This document shows positions 1 through 6,309 of a stretch of DNA of 11,254 nucleotides, piece after piece (positions within the stretch are counted from its first letter, which is position 1; every line of letters starts with the position of its first letter). This stretch comes from an uncultured Ruminococcus sp. (GTDB lineage: Bacteria > Bacillota > Clostridia > Oscillospirales > Ruminococcaceae). The notes beneath the pieces were generated by a model. That model was given only the letters and a program-made list of their open reading frames with translations, did no database searches and was not told the origin of the DNA. The stretch covers positions 1 to 11,254 of the forward strand of contig CAMWXM010000080.1 of NCBI GenBank assembly GCA_947178195.1, in the 5' to 3' direction. The translations under genes and the position numbers were made by a program.

Positions 1-294
1 CATGATATAGTATACATAGAAAGCGATAAACATTATTTATCTTACCATTTATTAAATAAGAATAAGGAAATAAAATTAAGAGGCAGTTTAAAGGAATGCG
101 AGGAAAAATTTGATTCATACGACTTTGTAAGGATTCATAAACGTTTTTATGTGAATTTAAGGTTTGTGTCTGACCTTGATATTAAAAATAATGAGGTAAT
201 TCTACATAAAATATGCGATCCGTTGCCGTTAGGTAAAAATTACCGAGAAAATGTTGGTGAAAAATATATGTTATATATGAGAAAGGTGCTATGA
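1..294 (+). CDS. LytTR-family response regulator, C-terminal DNA-binding part (5' end outside window)
   Basis: The frame is open from base 1 and ends at TGA 292-294, giving 97 residues. The sequence reads HDIVYIESDKHYL, then LRGSLKECEEKF, FVRIHKRFYVN and LPLGKNYRENV. This is the LytTR DNA-binding fold: the (D/E)I.YIE opening strand, the R.SL.E.E helix, the 'F.RIHKSY.VN' strand with an Arg-His-Lys set, and the closing 'LP.GR.Y' strand. LytTR regulators (AgrA, ComE, VirR type) normally carry an N-terminal phospho-acceptor receiver domain, which would lie upstream of this window. They bind pairs of short direct repeats and activate transcription. The TGA overlaps the ATG of the following histidine kinase (ATGA at 291-294), so the two are translationally coupled and almost certainly cognate partners. 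The domain call is firm; the full-length architecture is inferred. Confidence 0.9.
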   Translation, partial: HDIVYIESDKHYLSYHLLNKNKEIKLRGSLKECEEKFDSYDFVRIHKRFYVNLRFVSDLDIKNNEVILHKICDPLPLGKNYRENVGEKYMLYMRKVL

Positions 295-1610
295 AAAACT
301 TAATGTGGGAACTATTTGAAATAATAGTCAACTTTTTTCAAGGATTTATAATGATTTACTTTGCATATCGCTTTCTTGGTGATAAGCGTGGCAGAACGTA
401 TTTAAAAAGCGGATTGTTTTACAGTATTATAATTTCCTTATTTATTACAATATTTAATAGAATAACTTTTTTTGAGCACTTTTTAGCCCTTTTGCATATT
501 TTAATTATATTTATTTACTCTGTTAAAAATCTAAAAGGCTCTGTATTATCAAAAATATTTGCATCGGTTTTTCCATTGCTGATAATACTTGTATCTACCG
601 CATTTACGGGGAATTTTGTTTCGGTAATTTTTAATATATCATTAAAAGAAATATTATCACTTAATAGTTTGGAAAGATGTATAGCAATTATTATAGAGCA
701 GCTTCTTATTATATATTGTGTACTGCTATTCTTGAAAGTAATTAAGAAAAGTGATAATGACCGAAGTGAATTAGCAGTTGGTGAATGGGTGCTAATATCA
801 ATTGTGCTGTTAATTGGCATTATAATGGGAGCTTTTTTAAATTTTATTTCTTTGGAAAATATTTCGTACAATGGACGGTTGTTGATTTTGTTTACATTTG
901 TCGGAATAATATTTGTAAATATTGCAGTTTGTTACCTTGTTATAGACTTAGGTAAAAAGAATGAGGCTGTCCGAGAGAATGAAATTTTAAAAATTCAGCA
1001 AGAATATAATAATCAATACATTACAAACTTAAATATAGAATATGATGTGATACGCAAGCTAAGGCACGATTTTAAAGATAATTGTTCAGTAATACGTTCA
1101 ATGTTGATTGACGGTAATGCTGAAAAAGCTGTAAATCATATTGAAAATTATCTTGGAGAGCTTGTAGAACTAGAAATATTTGTCAAAACCAATAATAATG
1201 TTGTAAATGCCGTAATAAATTCAAAGTTTACAGTTGCAAAATCATTAGGAGTGAATGTGCGATGTCTGTGTGTTTCTGATTTTCAGGGCATAACAGATAT
1301 TGATCTATGCAGGTTACTTTCAAATATGATTGAAAATGCTGTCGAAGCTTGTTCGGAGAGTAAACGAGCCGATAAACAAATTTATCTCAAAATAACTTCT
1401 GATGAATATAAGTATTGTTTTATATTAAAAAATACTATTGATGCTTCAGTCATAGAACATAATCCTAAACTTAATTCAAAAAAGAAAAACGTTAAAGAGC
1501 ATGGATATGGAACAAAAATAATACATGACATAGCTGAAAAATACAGTGGGCAATGTGATTTCTATGAAGATGACGACCTCTTCTGTTGCAGCGTTATATT
1601 AAAAAAATAA
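291..1610 (+). CDS. Membrane-bound GHKL sensor histidine kinase, AgrC-like
   Basis: This is a 439-residue protein starting at ATG 291, four bases inside the end of the LytTR regulator. Residues 1-220 are very hydrophobic, with about six or seven membrane segments (roughly 9-28, 42-58, 63-78, 87-106, 128-150, 165-187, 197-218), which is the usual AgrC-type polytopic peptide sensor. A short helical linker (220-250) leads to the phospho-acceptor motif RHDFKDN at 258-264, with His259 the likely autophosphorylation site. The ATPase half has an N-box (NMIENAVEA, 345-353) and a G-box (EHGYGTKII, 403-411), matching the GHKL/HATPase_c_5 type in which the canonical D-box is degenerate. In this family the sensor recognises a secreted cyclic peptide and phosphorylates a LytTR regulator. 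The adjacent regulator and the AgrD-like peptide frame just downstream fit that role. The ligand itself is inferred, not shown. Confidence 0.92.
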   Translation: MKNLMWELFEIIVNFFQGFIMIYFAYRFLGDKRGRTYLKSGLFYSIIISLFITIFNRITFFEHFLALLHILIIFIYSVKNLKGSVLSKIFASVFPLLIILVSTAFTGNFVSVIFNISLKEILSLNSLERCIAIIIEQLLIIYCVLLFLKVIKKSDNDRSELAVGEWVLISIVLLIGIIMGAFLNFISLENISYNGRLLILFTFVGIIFVNIAVCYLVIDLGKKNEAVRENEILKIQQEYNNQYITNLNIEYDVIRKLRHDFKDNCSVIRSMLIDGNAEKAVNHIENYLGELVELEIFVKTNNNVVNAVINSKFTVAKSLGVNVRCLCVSDFQGITDIDLCRLLSNMIENAVEACSESKRADKQIYLKITSDEYKYCFILKNTIDASVIEHNPKLNSKKKNVKEHGYGTKIIHDIAEKYSGQCDFYEDDDLFCCSVILKK

Positions 1611-1646
1611 CAAAGGTGTGGATGATACCGCACCTTTGTTATTTTT
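1607..1646 (+). terminator. Rho-independent terminator after the histidine kinase
   Basis: The left arm 1607-1621 (ATAACAAAGGTGTGG) pairs with the right arm 1628-1642 (CCGCACCTTTGTTAT) over 15 positions with one U-G wobble. The loop is six bases (ATGATA) and a T-run follows at 1642-1646. The stem begins inside the stop codon of the kinase. An A-run precedes the stem (1601-1607), so it may also act on the minus strand. It separates the two-component pair from the AgrD-like frame that follows. Confidence 0.9.
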
Positions 1647-1672
1647 ATACCTAAATTCCACATAATCTGCCA

Positions 1673-1777
1673 ATCATTATTAAGAAAATTGCAGGCAAAA
1701 TGGCTGACGTGTCTTGCGGCGCAGCTTCATGTTGGGGACTTCATCAGGCGAAAGAGCCTAAAAAGCGCAAAAAGTAA
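1673..1777 (+). CDS. AgrD-like cyclic-peptide pheromone precursor, start codon missing or unusual
   Basis: This short frame is open from 1655 (after TAA 1652-1654) to the stop TAA at 1775-1777. From 1673 it reads IIIKKIAGKMADVS and then CGAASCWGLHQAKEPKK followed by RKK. The layout matches AgrD/cyclic-lactone autoinducer precursors of Clostridia: an amphipathic Lys-rich N-terminal helix, a Cys-containing core with an aromatic residue, and a charged tail with a (P/A)KEPKK motif. In the family, AgrB cleaves the tail and closes a thiolactone ring on the Cys. No ATG, GTG or TTG opens the frame at the expected place. The first ATG is at 1700, which leaves only 25 residues and a poor, too-close ribosome site (AGG at 1693-1695). 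The codon at 1673 is ATC, which could be a mutated ATG. It sits beside an AgrC-like kinase, as expected, but after a terminator and with no AgrB nearby. It may be a dead remnant or may use a rare start. Confidence 0.55.
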   Translation: MIIKKIAGKMADVSCGAASCWGLHQAKEPKKRKK

Positions 1778-1801
1778 ATTTGCACAAAATCATGCGCTCA
1801 T

Positions 1802-1838
1802 TTGGCATAAAAATTGACATCATAAATTTTCGTGCCAA
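1802..1838. promoter_or_regulatory. Interrupted dyad symmetry upstream of the promoter, possible operator
   Basis: TTGGCA (1802-1807) mirrors TGCCAA (1833-1838), and AAAATT (1810-1815) mirrors AATTTT (1825-1830). The two-base gaps between these blocks are matched in position, and the centre is 9 bases. This gives 12 paired positions. It ends 25 bp upstream of the -35 box, where an activator or repressor could bind. No T-run follows it, so it is not a normal terminator. The regulator is unknown. Confidence 0.45.
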
Positions 1839-1863
1839 GTTTCAATATAATTTGCCTAAATGC

Positions 1864-1892
1864 TTGACATATCAGAAAGCTTCTTGTAAAAT
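1864..1892 (+). promoter_or_regulatory. Sigma-A-type promoter for the lipoprotein/ABC operon
   Basis: A perfect -35 box TTGACA (1864-1869) and a near-perfect -10 box TAAAAT (1887-1892) are separated by the ideal 17 bp. Transcription would begin near 1899, giving an untranslated leader of about 165 bases before the GTG at 2064. It is the only clear promoter upstream of the five-gene operon. Confidence 0.8.
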
Positions 1893-1939
1893 ATTGATAA
1901 TTTAGCGAGCATTATGGATATAAATAGTGCGAAAACAGT

Positions 1940-1978
1940 TATCAATTTTCGACATAACCTTAAAAGTCGGAATTGATA
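1940..1978 (+). promoter_or_regulatory. Leader-RNA stem-loop in the 5' untranslated region
   Basis: The left arm (TATCAATTTTCGAC, 1940-1953) pairs with the right arm (GTCGGAATTGATA, 1966-1978): 13 pairs including one G-U, with a single bulged base and a 12-base loop. It lies inside the leader transcribed from the promoter at 1864-1892 and has no T-run, so it is not a simple terminator. It could stabilise the mRNA or be a protein or RNA control site. No known riboswitch class was recognised. Confidence 0.45.
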
Positions 1979-2063
1979 TAAACGTGCTGAATGTTCAGTT
2001 TAAACCCAGTAACTTTATGGATGTACAACATATTGTTATGCAACAAAACATAGGAGTGTACTT

Positions 2064-3170
2064 GTGAAGATAAAAATCAATTTGTTATTAATGGCTGTGT
2101 TTGCAATTTTTTTATGCTCTTGCTCTGAAATAAGCAATGATATAGAGTTGATTGGAACTGACAGCGTTACAAGATATGAAACCGCTCAAATAACAAATCC
2201 TTTTTCGAAAGACGATGAAGAAGCTGAAATTGGCGAAGGCGAAGATGAAGGTGAAGTTATTTTAAATTATGGGTGGGGAATTAATATTGAAAATGTTGAA
2301 CATTTGAGTTACGAAAATAATAATCTTGTTGTTCCGATTAAAGTTAAGAACCTCGGAACATCGTTTGAAGTTGGCTTTTTTATATATGCAGACGGAATAC
2401 TGCAATCTTACAGTTCAAATGTCAATGAAGAATACAGTAATATGCAGGTTTTAACAGTTCATGACGGTACTAAGGCAGATGTAGAAGAAGCTTTTGAATT
2501 TTATTTAAATGAATTAGCTGTTTCCGATAATAACGTTGAACATAAAATATCGGTTATATCAATTGTAAATCCGCTGTATCAGCCCGAGGCATATACAATG
2601 TTAGGTGCAAATCATTCCGGCACCGGAATTGATCCTATACCTGTCATAACAGATTCGGATGTTTCTGCCTTGGAATTCAGTATTTCCGATGAGTATGAAA
2701 GTCACATTATTACAGATGATGAAATAAGAAGATTTTGGATAGACACCGACAGCAAATATACATATGTCAAAATGTTTTTATGTCCCGAAAACTTGGATAG
2801 TTCGCCCGATTGGGTACTGTCTGCTTCAACAGACGGAACGCAGCATTTAAAATTTTATATGTACTCTCAAAATGCGGGGATAGTTGATTACAGGGTTTCA
2901 TTTTATAAGAATAACGAACTTATAAAATTTAACAATAGTGATGAATATATTGATTTAACGCTCAAGGATAAATATTTAAACACAGCGGAAATTACCGTAG
3001 ATAATATTAAAGAAGGGGATTACATATATTGTATAGCAATCCCGCTGGACGCAAGTACAAATGCCTTGAAAATGTCTGATATTTTATTTATCTCGGAAGA
3101 AGATATGCTTCCGCCTGCAAATGCGGTGGTTGTGCCGATAAATTCCGATGAGCTTAATAATTTTAATTGA
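2064..3170 (+). CDS. Uncharacterised surface lipoprotein
   Basis: This 368-residue protein starts at GTG 2064, chosen because TAGGAG (2051-2056) lies seven bases upstream. Residues 1-19 form a lipoprotein signal peptide (two Lys, hydrophobic core) ending in a lipobox-like LCSC, with Cys20 the likely lipidated residue. A Ser/Asp-rich spacer follows, then a very acidic stretch at about 50-64. The rest (about 70-360) is rich in alternating hydrophobic and polar residues, suggesting beta-sandwich domains, with no recognised catalytic motif. It is predicted to sit on the outer face of the membrane. It is the first gene of an operon with a secreted repeat protein and ABC transporter genes, so it may be an accessory or substrate-contacting subunit. 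That role is inferred from position only, and I do not recognise the family. Confidence 0.85.
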   Translation: MKIKINLLLMAVFAIFLCSCSEISNDIELIGTDSVTRYETAQITNPFSKDDEEAEIGEGEDEGEVILNYGWGINIENVEHLSYENNNLVVPIKVKNLGTSFEVGFFIYADGILQSYSSNVNEEYSNMQVLTVHDGTKADVEEAFEFYLNELAVSDNNVEHKISVISIVNPLYQPEAYTMLGANHSGTGIDPIPVITDSDVSALEFSISDEYESHIITDDEIRRFWIDTDSKYTYVKMFLCPENLDSSPDWVLSASTDGTQHLKFYMYSQNAGIVDYRVSFYKNNELIKFNNSDEYIDLTLKDKYLNTAEITVDNIKEGDYIYCIAIPLDASTNALKMSDILFISEEDMLPPANAVVVPINSDELNNFN

Positions 3171-3204
3171 TTTTTGATGATAATTTTTCAGGAGGTTAAA
3201 TGAG

Positions 3205-4278
3205 ATGAAAATTATTTTTAAATATACTGTCTTGTTTATTGCTTTGTCTTTTATGATATGTCAGGCGACCGGAATACGCGTAAGTGCTGATGACAAGAAT
3301 TTTACAAAAGGTCTTGAGCTAAAATCGCAGTATCAAAAATTGGTGGCGAGACTTATTGACGATGAAGGCAATATTTATTTAGAGGGATACGATTATAATT
3401 ACAATAAGATGAGTGCAGAAAACTATCATATTATTAAAATGAACGGTAAGGGAGAAGTCTTAACCTCTATAAGCGGACGCGGAGATGAATTTAAACAGGT
3501 TGGCGATAAGATATATGTTATGCTGGAAAGAGGCAACGAGGATCGGAGTGCAGAACTTTCTGGACTAAGGTGCAAAGTATATTCAAAGGACTTAAAGCTC
3601 GAAAAAACATATGATACGTCCGTTGTGAAATCATGGCAGTATGCGGATGTCAATTCAAAAAAAATGTGCTATTTAAAAGGCGAGAAAAAAGTTTACATAT
3701 ACGATCTGGACGGAAAAAACAAAAAGCTTCTTTACAATCTTTCTAAGGGAGAACTTAAAGACACCTTTTGTCAGGGAATAGCTATGACTGAGGATTATGT
3801 CGGAATTGTTGCTGAAAAATGGACGGACACCGACCGTGTGACATATAGCGTGGCTATAAATATAAAAACAGGCAAAGCAACTGTAAAGGAAAACAGCAGG
3901 TTGGGATTTCCAACAGCATTTGGAGATAAGCTTGTATGGAACAGCAACGCAAGTGGCACAGGCTCTATGAACGCAAGCAGCAAACAAATTGTTTATATTG
4001 ACGGGGAAAAAATTAAAACAATCAAAACCGATACGACAAAAGAAGTTCTCAAGAAAATAATTGCTGATAATAACGGTAACTTTATAACAGGAGTTAATGA
4101 CAAAAATGGTGCGTATTTCAGAATTTATAACGGCAGCAAAAAGTCTAAGGAAAAACAGATAAATACGGCTTATAATGGTTTTGTCTGCTTTGCTGCTAAT
4201 TGCGGAACTATCGCATACACTTATGATGAAGAAATAAACGGTAAAAATTATGCAAAAACCGTTTTATTTTCATATTGA
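3205..4278 (+). CDS. Secreted protein of unknown function, possible beta-propeller
   Basis: This 357-residue protein starts at ATG 3205, nine bases after a strong GGAGG (3191-3195), and lies 34 bases downstream of the lipoprotein gene. A Sec signal peptide spans residues 1-28 (MKIIFKY, hydrophobic core, then VSA before DD). No good lipobox is present, so it is probably exported without a lipid anchor. The mature part has repeated 'turn plus strand' units such as DDEGNIYLEGYDY, KMNGKGEVLTSI, YDLDGKNKKLLYNL and ADNNGNFITGVND. These resemble NHL/TolB/DUF5050-like propeller blades, though the repeats are degenerate and this is an inference. Its TGA overlaps the leader of the ATPase gene, whose ribosome site is formed by these same bases. 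It could be an extracytoplasmic partner of the ABC transporter. The function is unknown. Confidence 0.85.
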   Translation: MKIIFKYTVLFIALSFMICQATGIRVSADDKNFTKGLELKSQYQKLVARLIDDEGNIYLEGYDYNYNKMSAENYHIIKMNGKGEVLTSISGRGDEFKQVGDKIYVMLERGNEDRSAELSGLRCKVYSKDLKLEKTYDTSVVKSWQYADVNSKKMCYLKGEKKVYIYDLDGKNKKLLYNLSKGELKDTFCQGIAMTEDYVGIVAEKWTDTDRVTYSVAINIKTGKATVKENSRLGFPTAFGDKLVWNSNASGTGSMNASSKQIVYIDGEKIKTIKTDTTKEVLKKIIADNNGNFITGVNDKNGAYFRIYNGSKKSKEKQINTAYNGFVCFAANCGTIAYTYDEEINGKNYAKTVLFSY

Positions 4279-4289
4279 GGGTGAATACA

Positions 4290-5141
4290 ATGCAGCTTGA
4301 GATAAATTCAATATGCAAAAAATACAGTAAAAAAACCGTTCTTGATAATTTCACATTAGCGCTGTCAAAGGGCGTATACGGTCTGCTCGGTCCGAATGGA
4401 GCGGGCAAGACTACATTGATAGGAATAATAACAGGTCTTATTGTGCCTGACAGTGGATATGTGAAATATACAGGCGAAAAAAATCAAATGCTGCGCGACA
4501 CGATTGGCTATCTTCCGCAGTACCAAAGCTTTTATGGGAATTTTACAGCCGATGAAATGCTGCGTTACATAATGTGTCTGAAAAATTATAAGACGGCTGC
4601 CCCTGCCGAGTATGTGGAACAACTGCTTGAAAAAGTTAATCTGCGTGAAAGCCGCTATAAAAAGCTCAGAACATTTTCAGGGGGAATGAAGCAGCGTCTG
4701 GGTATTGCTCAGGCGCTTATCGGCGATCCGAATGTTATAATTTTTGATGAACCAACTGCGGGGCTTGATCCCAAAGAACGCATAAGGTTTCGCAACATTA
4801 TCTCTTCATTGGGAAAAGATAAGATAGTAATTCTTGCGACACATATTGTTACAGATATTGCTTATATTGCCAAAGAAATTATTTTGATAAACAAAGGAAA
4901 AATGATTTTTGCCGACTCCCATAACAAGATCACTGAAAGCATAAAAGGGAAGGTATGGCAATACAAATGCAGCGAAAGCGAACTTATTGACAAAATGAAT
5001 TTATATAAAGTAAGCAATATTATGGTGGACAGCGATAATGTTTCAATGCGTATTTTGTCAGATTCAAAGCCCTTTGACGACGCTGAGCTTGTACCTCCTA
5101 ATCTCGATGACGTTTGTCTTTACTATTTCGGTGAAATATAA
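4290..5141 (+). CDS. ABC transporter ATP-binding protein
   Basis: This 283-residue cytoplasmic ATPase powers the permeases encoded next. The start at ATG 4290 was chosen because AGGGTG (4278-4283) is six bases upstream; an in-frame TTG at 4275 has no ribosome site. All motifs are present: Walker A GPNGAGKTT (34-42), Q-loop Gln77 (YLPQ), signature FSGGMKQR (129-136), Walker B VIIFDE (149-154), D-loop GLD (158-160) and switch His185 (ATH). The length and short C-terminal extension (about 210-283) fit the single-domain ATPases of ABC-2 exporters (CcmA/drug- or bacteriocin-export type). The gene ends one base before the ATG of the first permease, so expression is coupled. The substrate cannot be read from the ATPase. 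Confidence 0.95.
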   Translation: MQLEINSICKKYSKKTVLDNFTLALSKGVYGLLGPNGAGKTTLIGIITGLIVPDSGYVKYTGEKNQMLRDTIGYLPQYQSFYGNFTADEMLRYIMCLKNYKTAAPAEYVEQLLEKVNLRESRYKKLRTFSGGMKQRLGIAQALIGDPNVIIFDEPTAGLDPKERIRFRNIISSLGKDKIVILATHIVTDIAYIAKEIILINKGKMIFADSHNKITESIKGKVWQYKCSESELIDKMNLYKVSNIMVDSDNVSMRILSDSKPFDDAELVPPNLDDVCLYYFGEI

Positions 5142-5142
5142 T

Positions 5143-6309
5143 ATGAAAATGATTTATTATGAAATGAAAAAAAGCTGGTTCAAAATGTCTGTTTTATTTT
5201 TACTGGTCTTTTTTTGCTTTTTAAGTGCGTATAAGATATGCAGTATGTATAACATTTCCGGAAGGCTCAGAGAAAATGATGACGTAAAAACCAAGGAGGC
5301 ATACTTTGAATTATACGACATATTATCGGGTGAGATTACTGAGGAAAAAACACGGTATATCAATAAATTTTACAAAGAGCTTGACCGTAATGTGAATTTG
5401 TGAAATTACAGTACGGAATACAATGAGGACAGCCTTACAGGGTACACGTTCGCGGATTATATGCTTGTGGGATTTGATATAATTCCAGAACTTGAATACG
5501 CAGTCACATACCCTAATATTTCGGACAAAATCTGCAATGATGCATATGAAAATATATTCTTTTTCAATGAGCGTAAAAATTATTCCGAAGCGAAAAGGAA
5601 CGCTTTGATTTATAAATTATATCAAAACAGGGAAATAAAAAGCTATAATTTAACCGAATGGGTCGAATATTATTTTAAATATGATTTCTCGTCGCTGCTG
5701 ATAATTATTATGATTATTGTCGGTCTTGCTTCGAGCTTTTCCATTGAAACAGAAAGTGGAATGAACCTGCTTATAAAGACAAGCGGTGCTGTGTATAAAA
5801 CCGCAAACGCAAAACTTATATCTGCGTGTACTTATATCTTATTGATTACAATAATATTTAGTCTGTTTGATTTCTTTGTTGTAAAATATCTTTGCGGCGC
5901 GGATGGATTTTCAAATCCGCTTTATTCGGCGTATATGTTCAGATACACTCCCTATAATTTCTCGCTGCTGGAAGCGGCGGTTGTATGCGAGGCGATAAGA
6001 CTTCTCGGTTTTATTGTTATCGGCGAAATAACGGTATTAATTTCAGCGTTAATCAAAAAGACGATTCCTGCACTTTGTGCGGACTTTATGATTACCGTAC
6101 TTTTTATGCTGTGTGCCGATAAAAACTCACTTATGATAAATCCGATAAATATGCTTTCCCCGTATAGAATGCTTGAAAAATTTGACTGCAGATTTATAGG
6201 CGGTGAGCCCGTTCTATCGATTTATTACTATGCCATATTATATATTGTGATGATAATACTATTGTTTGTGTTTATAAAGTTTGCGGCAAGGAGTGGACAA
6301 GGTGCTTAA
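5143..6309 (+). pseudogene. ABC-2-type permease interrupted by an in-frame TGA
   Basis: The frame starts at ATG 5143, one base after the ATPase stop, with a modest GGTGA ribosome site at 5130-5134. It reads through 86 codons to TGA 5401-5403 and then stays open in the same frame to TAA 6307-6309. Treated as one protein it has 388 positions with the stop at position 87. It has one N-terminal membrane segment (about 14-31), a large extracytoplasmic loop (32-181), then five segments (about 182-199, 227-247, 284-303, 309-325, 360-379). This is the typical ABC-2 permease layout, so the two halves belong together. The next gene encodes a permease with the same design. A TGG-to-TGA (Trp) change is the simplest origin. 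No good ribosome site precedes the later ATG 5461, so restart is doubtful. It may be a nonsense mutation, a sequencing error or readthrough. Confidence 0.8.

Larger units (their letters stand above)
1778..2063 (+). other. Gene-free control region upstream of the lipoprotein/ABC operon
   Basis: No reading frame of note is seen on either strand, and no AgrB remnant could be recognised. It holds a dyad symmetry (1802-1838), a strong promoter (1864-1892), a leader stem-loop (1940-1978) and the ribosome binding site for the first operon gene (TAGGAG, 2051-2056). The tested LytTR consensus (paired 9-bp direct repeats 12-13 bp apart) was not found convincingly. Confidence 0.6.

Noticed and set aside
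1814..1851. Second promoter from TTGACA (1814-1819) and TATAAT (1846-1851)
   Set aside because: The spacing is 26 bp, too long for a sigma-A promoter; TTGACA falls partly inside the dyad symmetry.
1930..2010. LytTR-type binding repeats around ACAGTTATC and TCAGTTTAA
   Set aside because: They match the consensus only partly, are wrongly spaced and lie downstream of the promoter.
3673..3987. Minus-strand frames of 62-104 codons inside the secreted protein gene
   Set aside because: Composition is that of antisense noise, with no ribosome site and no domain.
4275..4289. TTG 4275 as start of the ATPase
   Set aside because: No ribosome site precedes it, whereas AGGGTG is correctly spaced before ATG 4290.
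5038..5142. Upstream extension of the first permease frame into the ATPase gene
   Set aside because: It is a shadow of the ATPase frame; ATG 5143 begins the typical permease N-terminus and abuts the ATPase stop.
6281..6301. TTG 6281 as start of the second permease
   Set aside because: AAGGAG at 6288-6293 would lie inside the gene; it is correctly spaced for GTG 6302.
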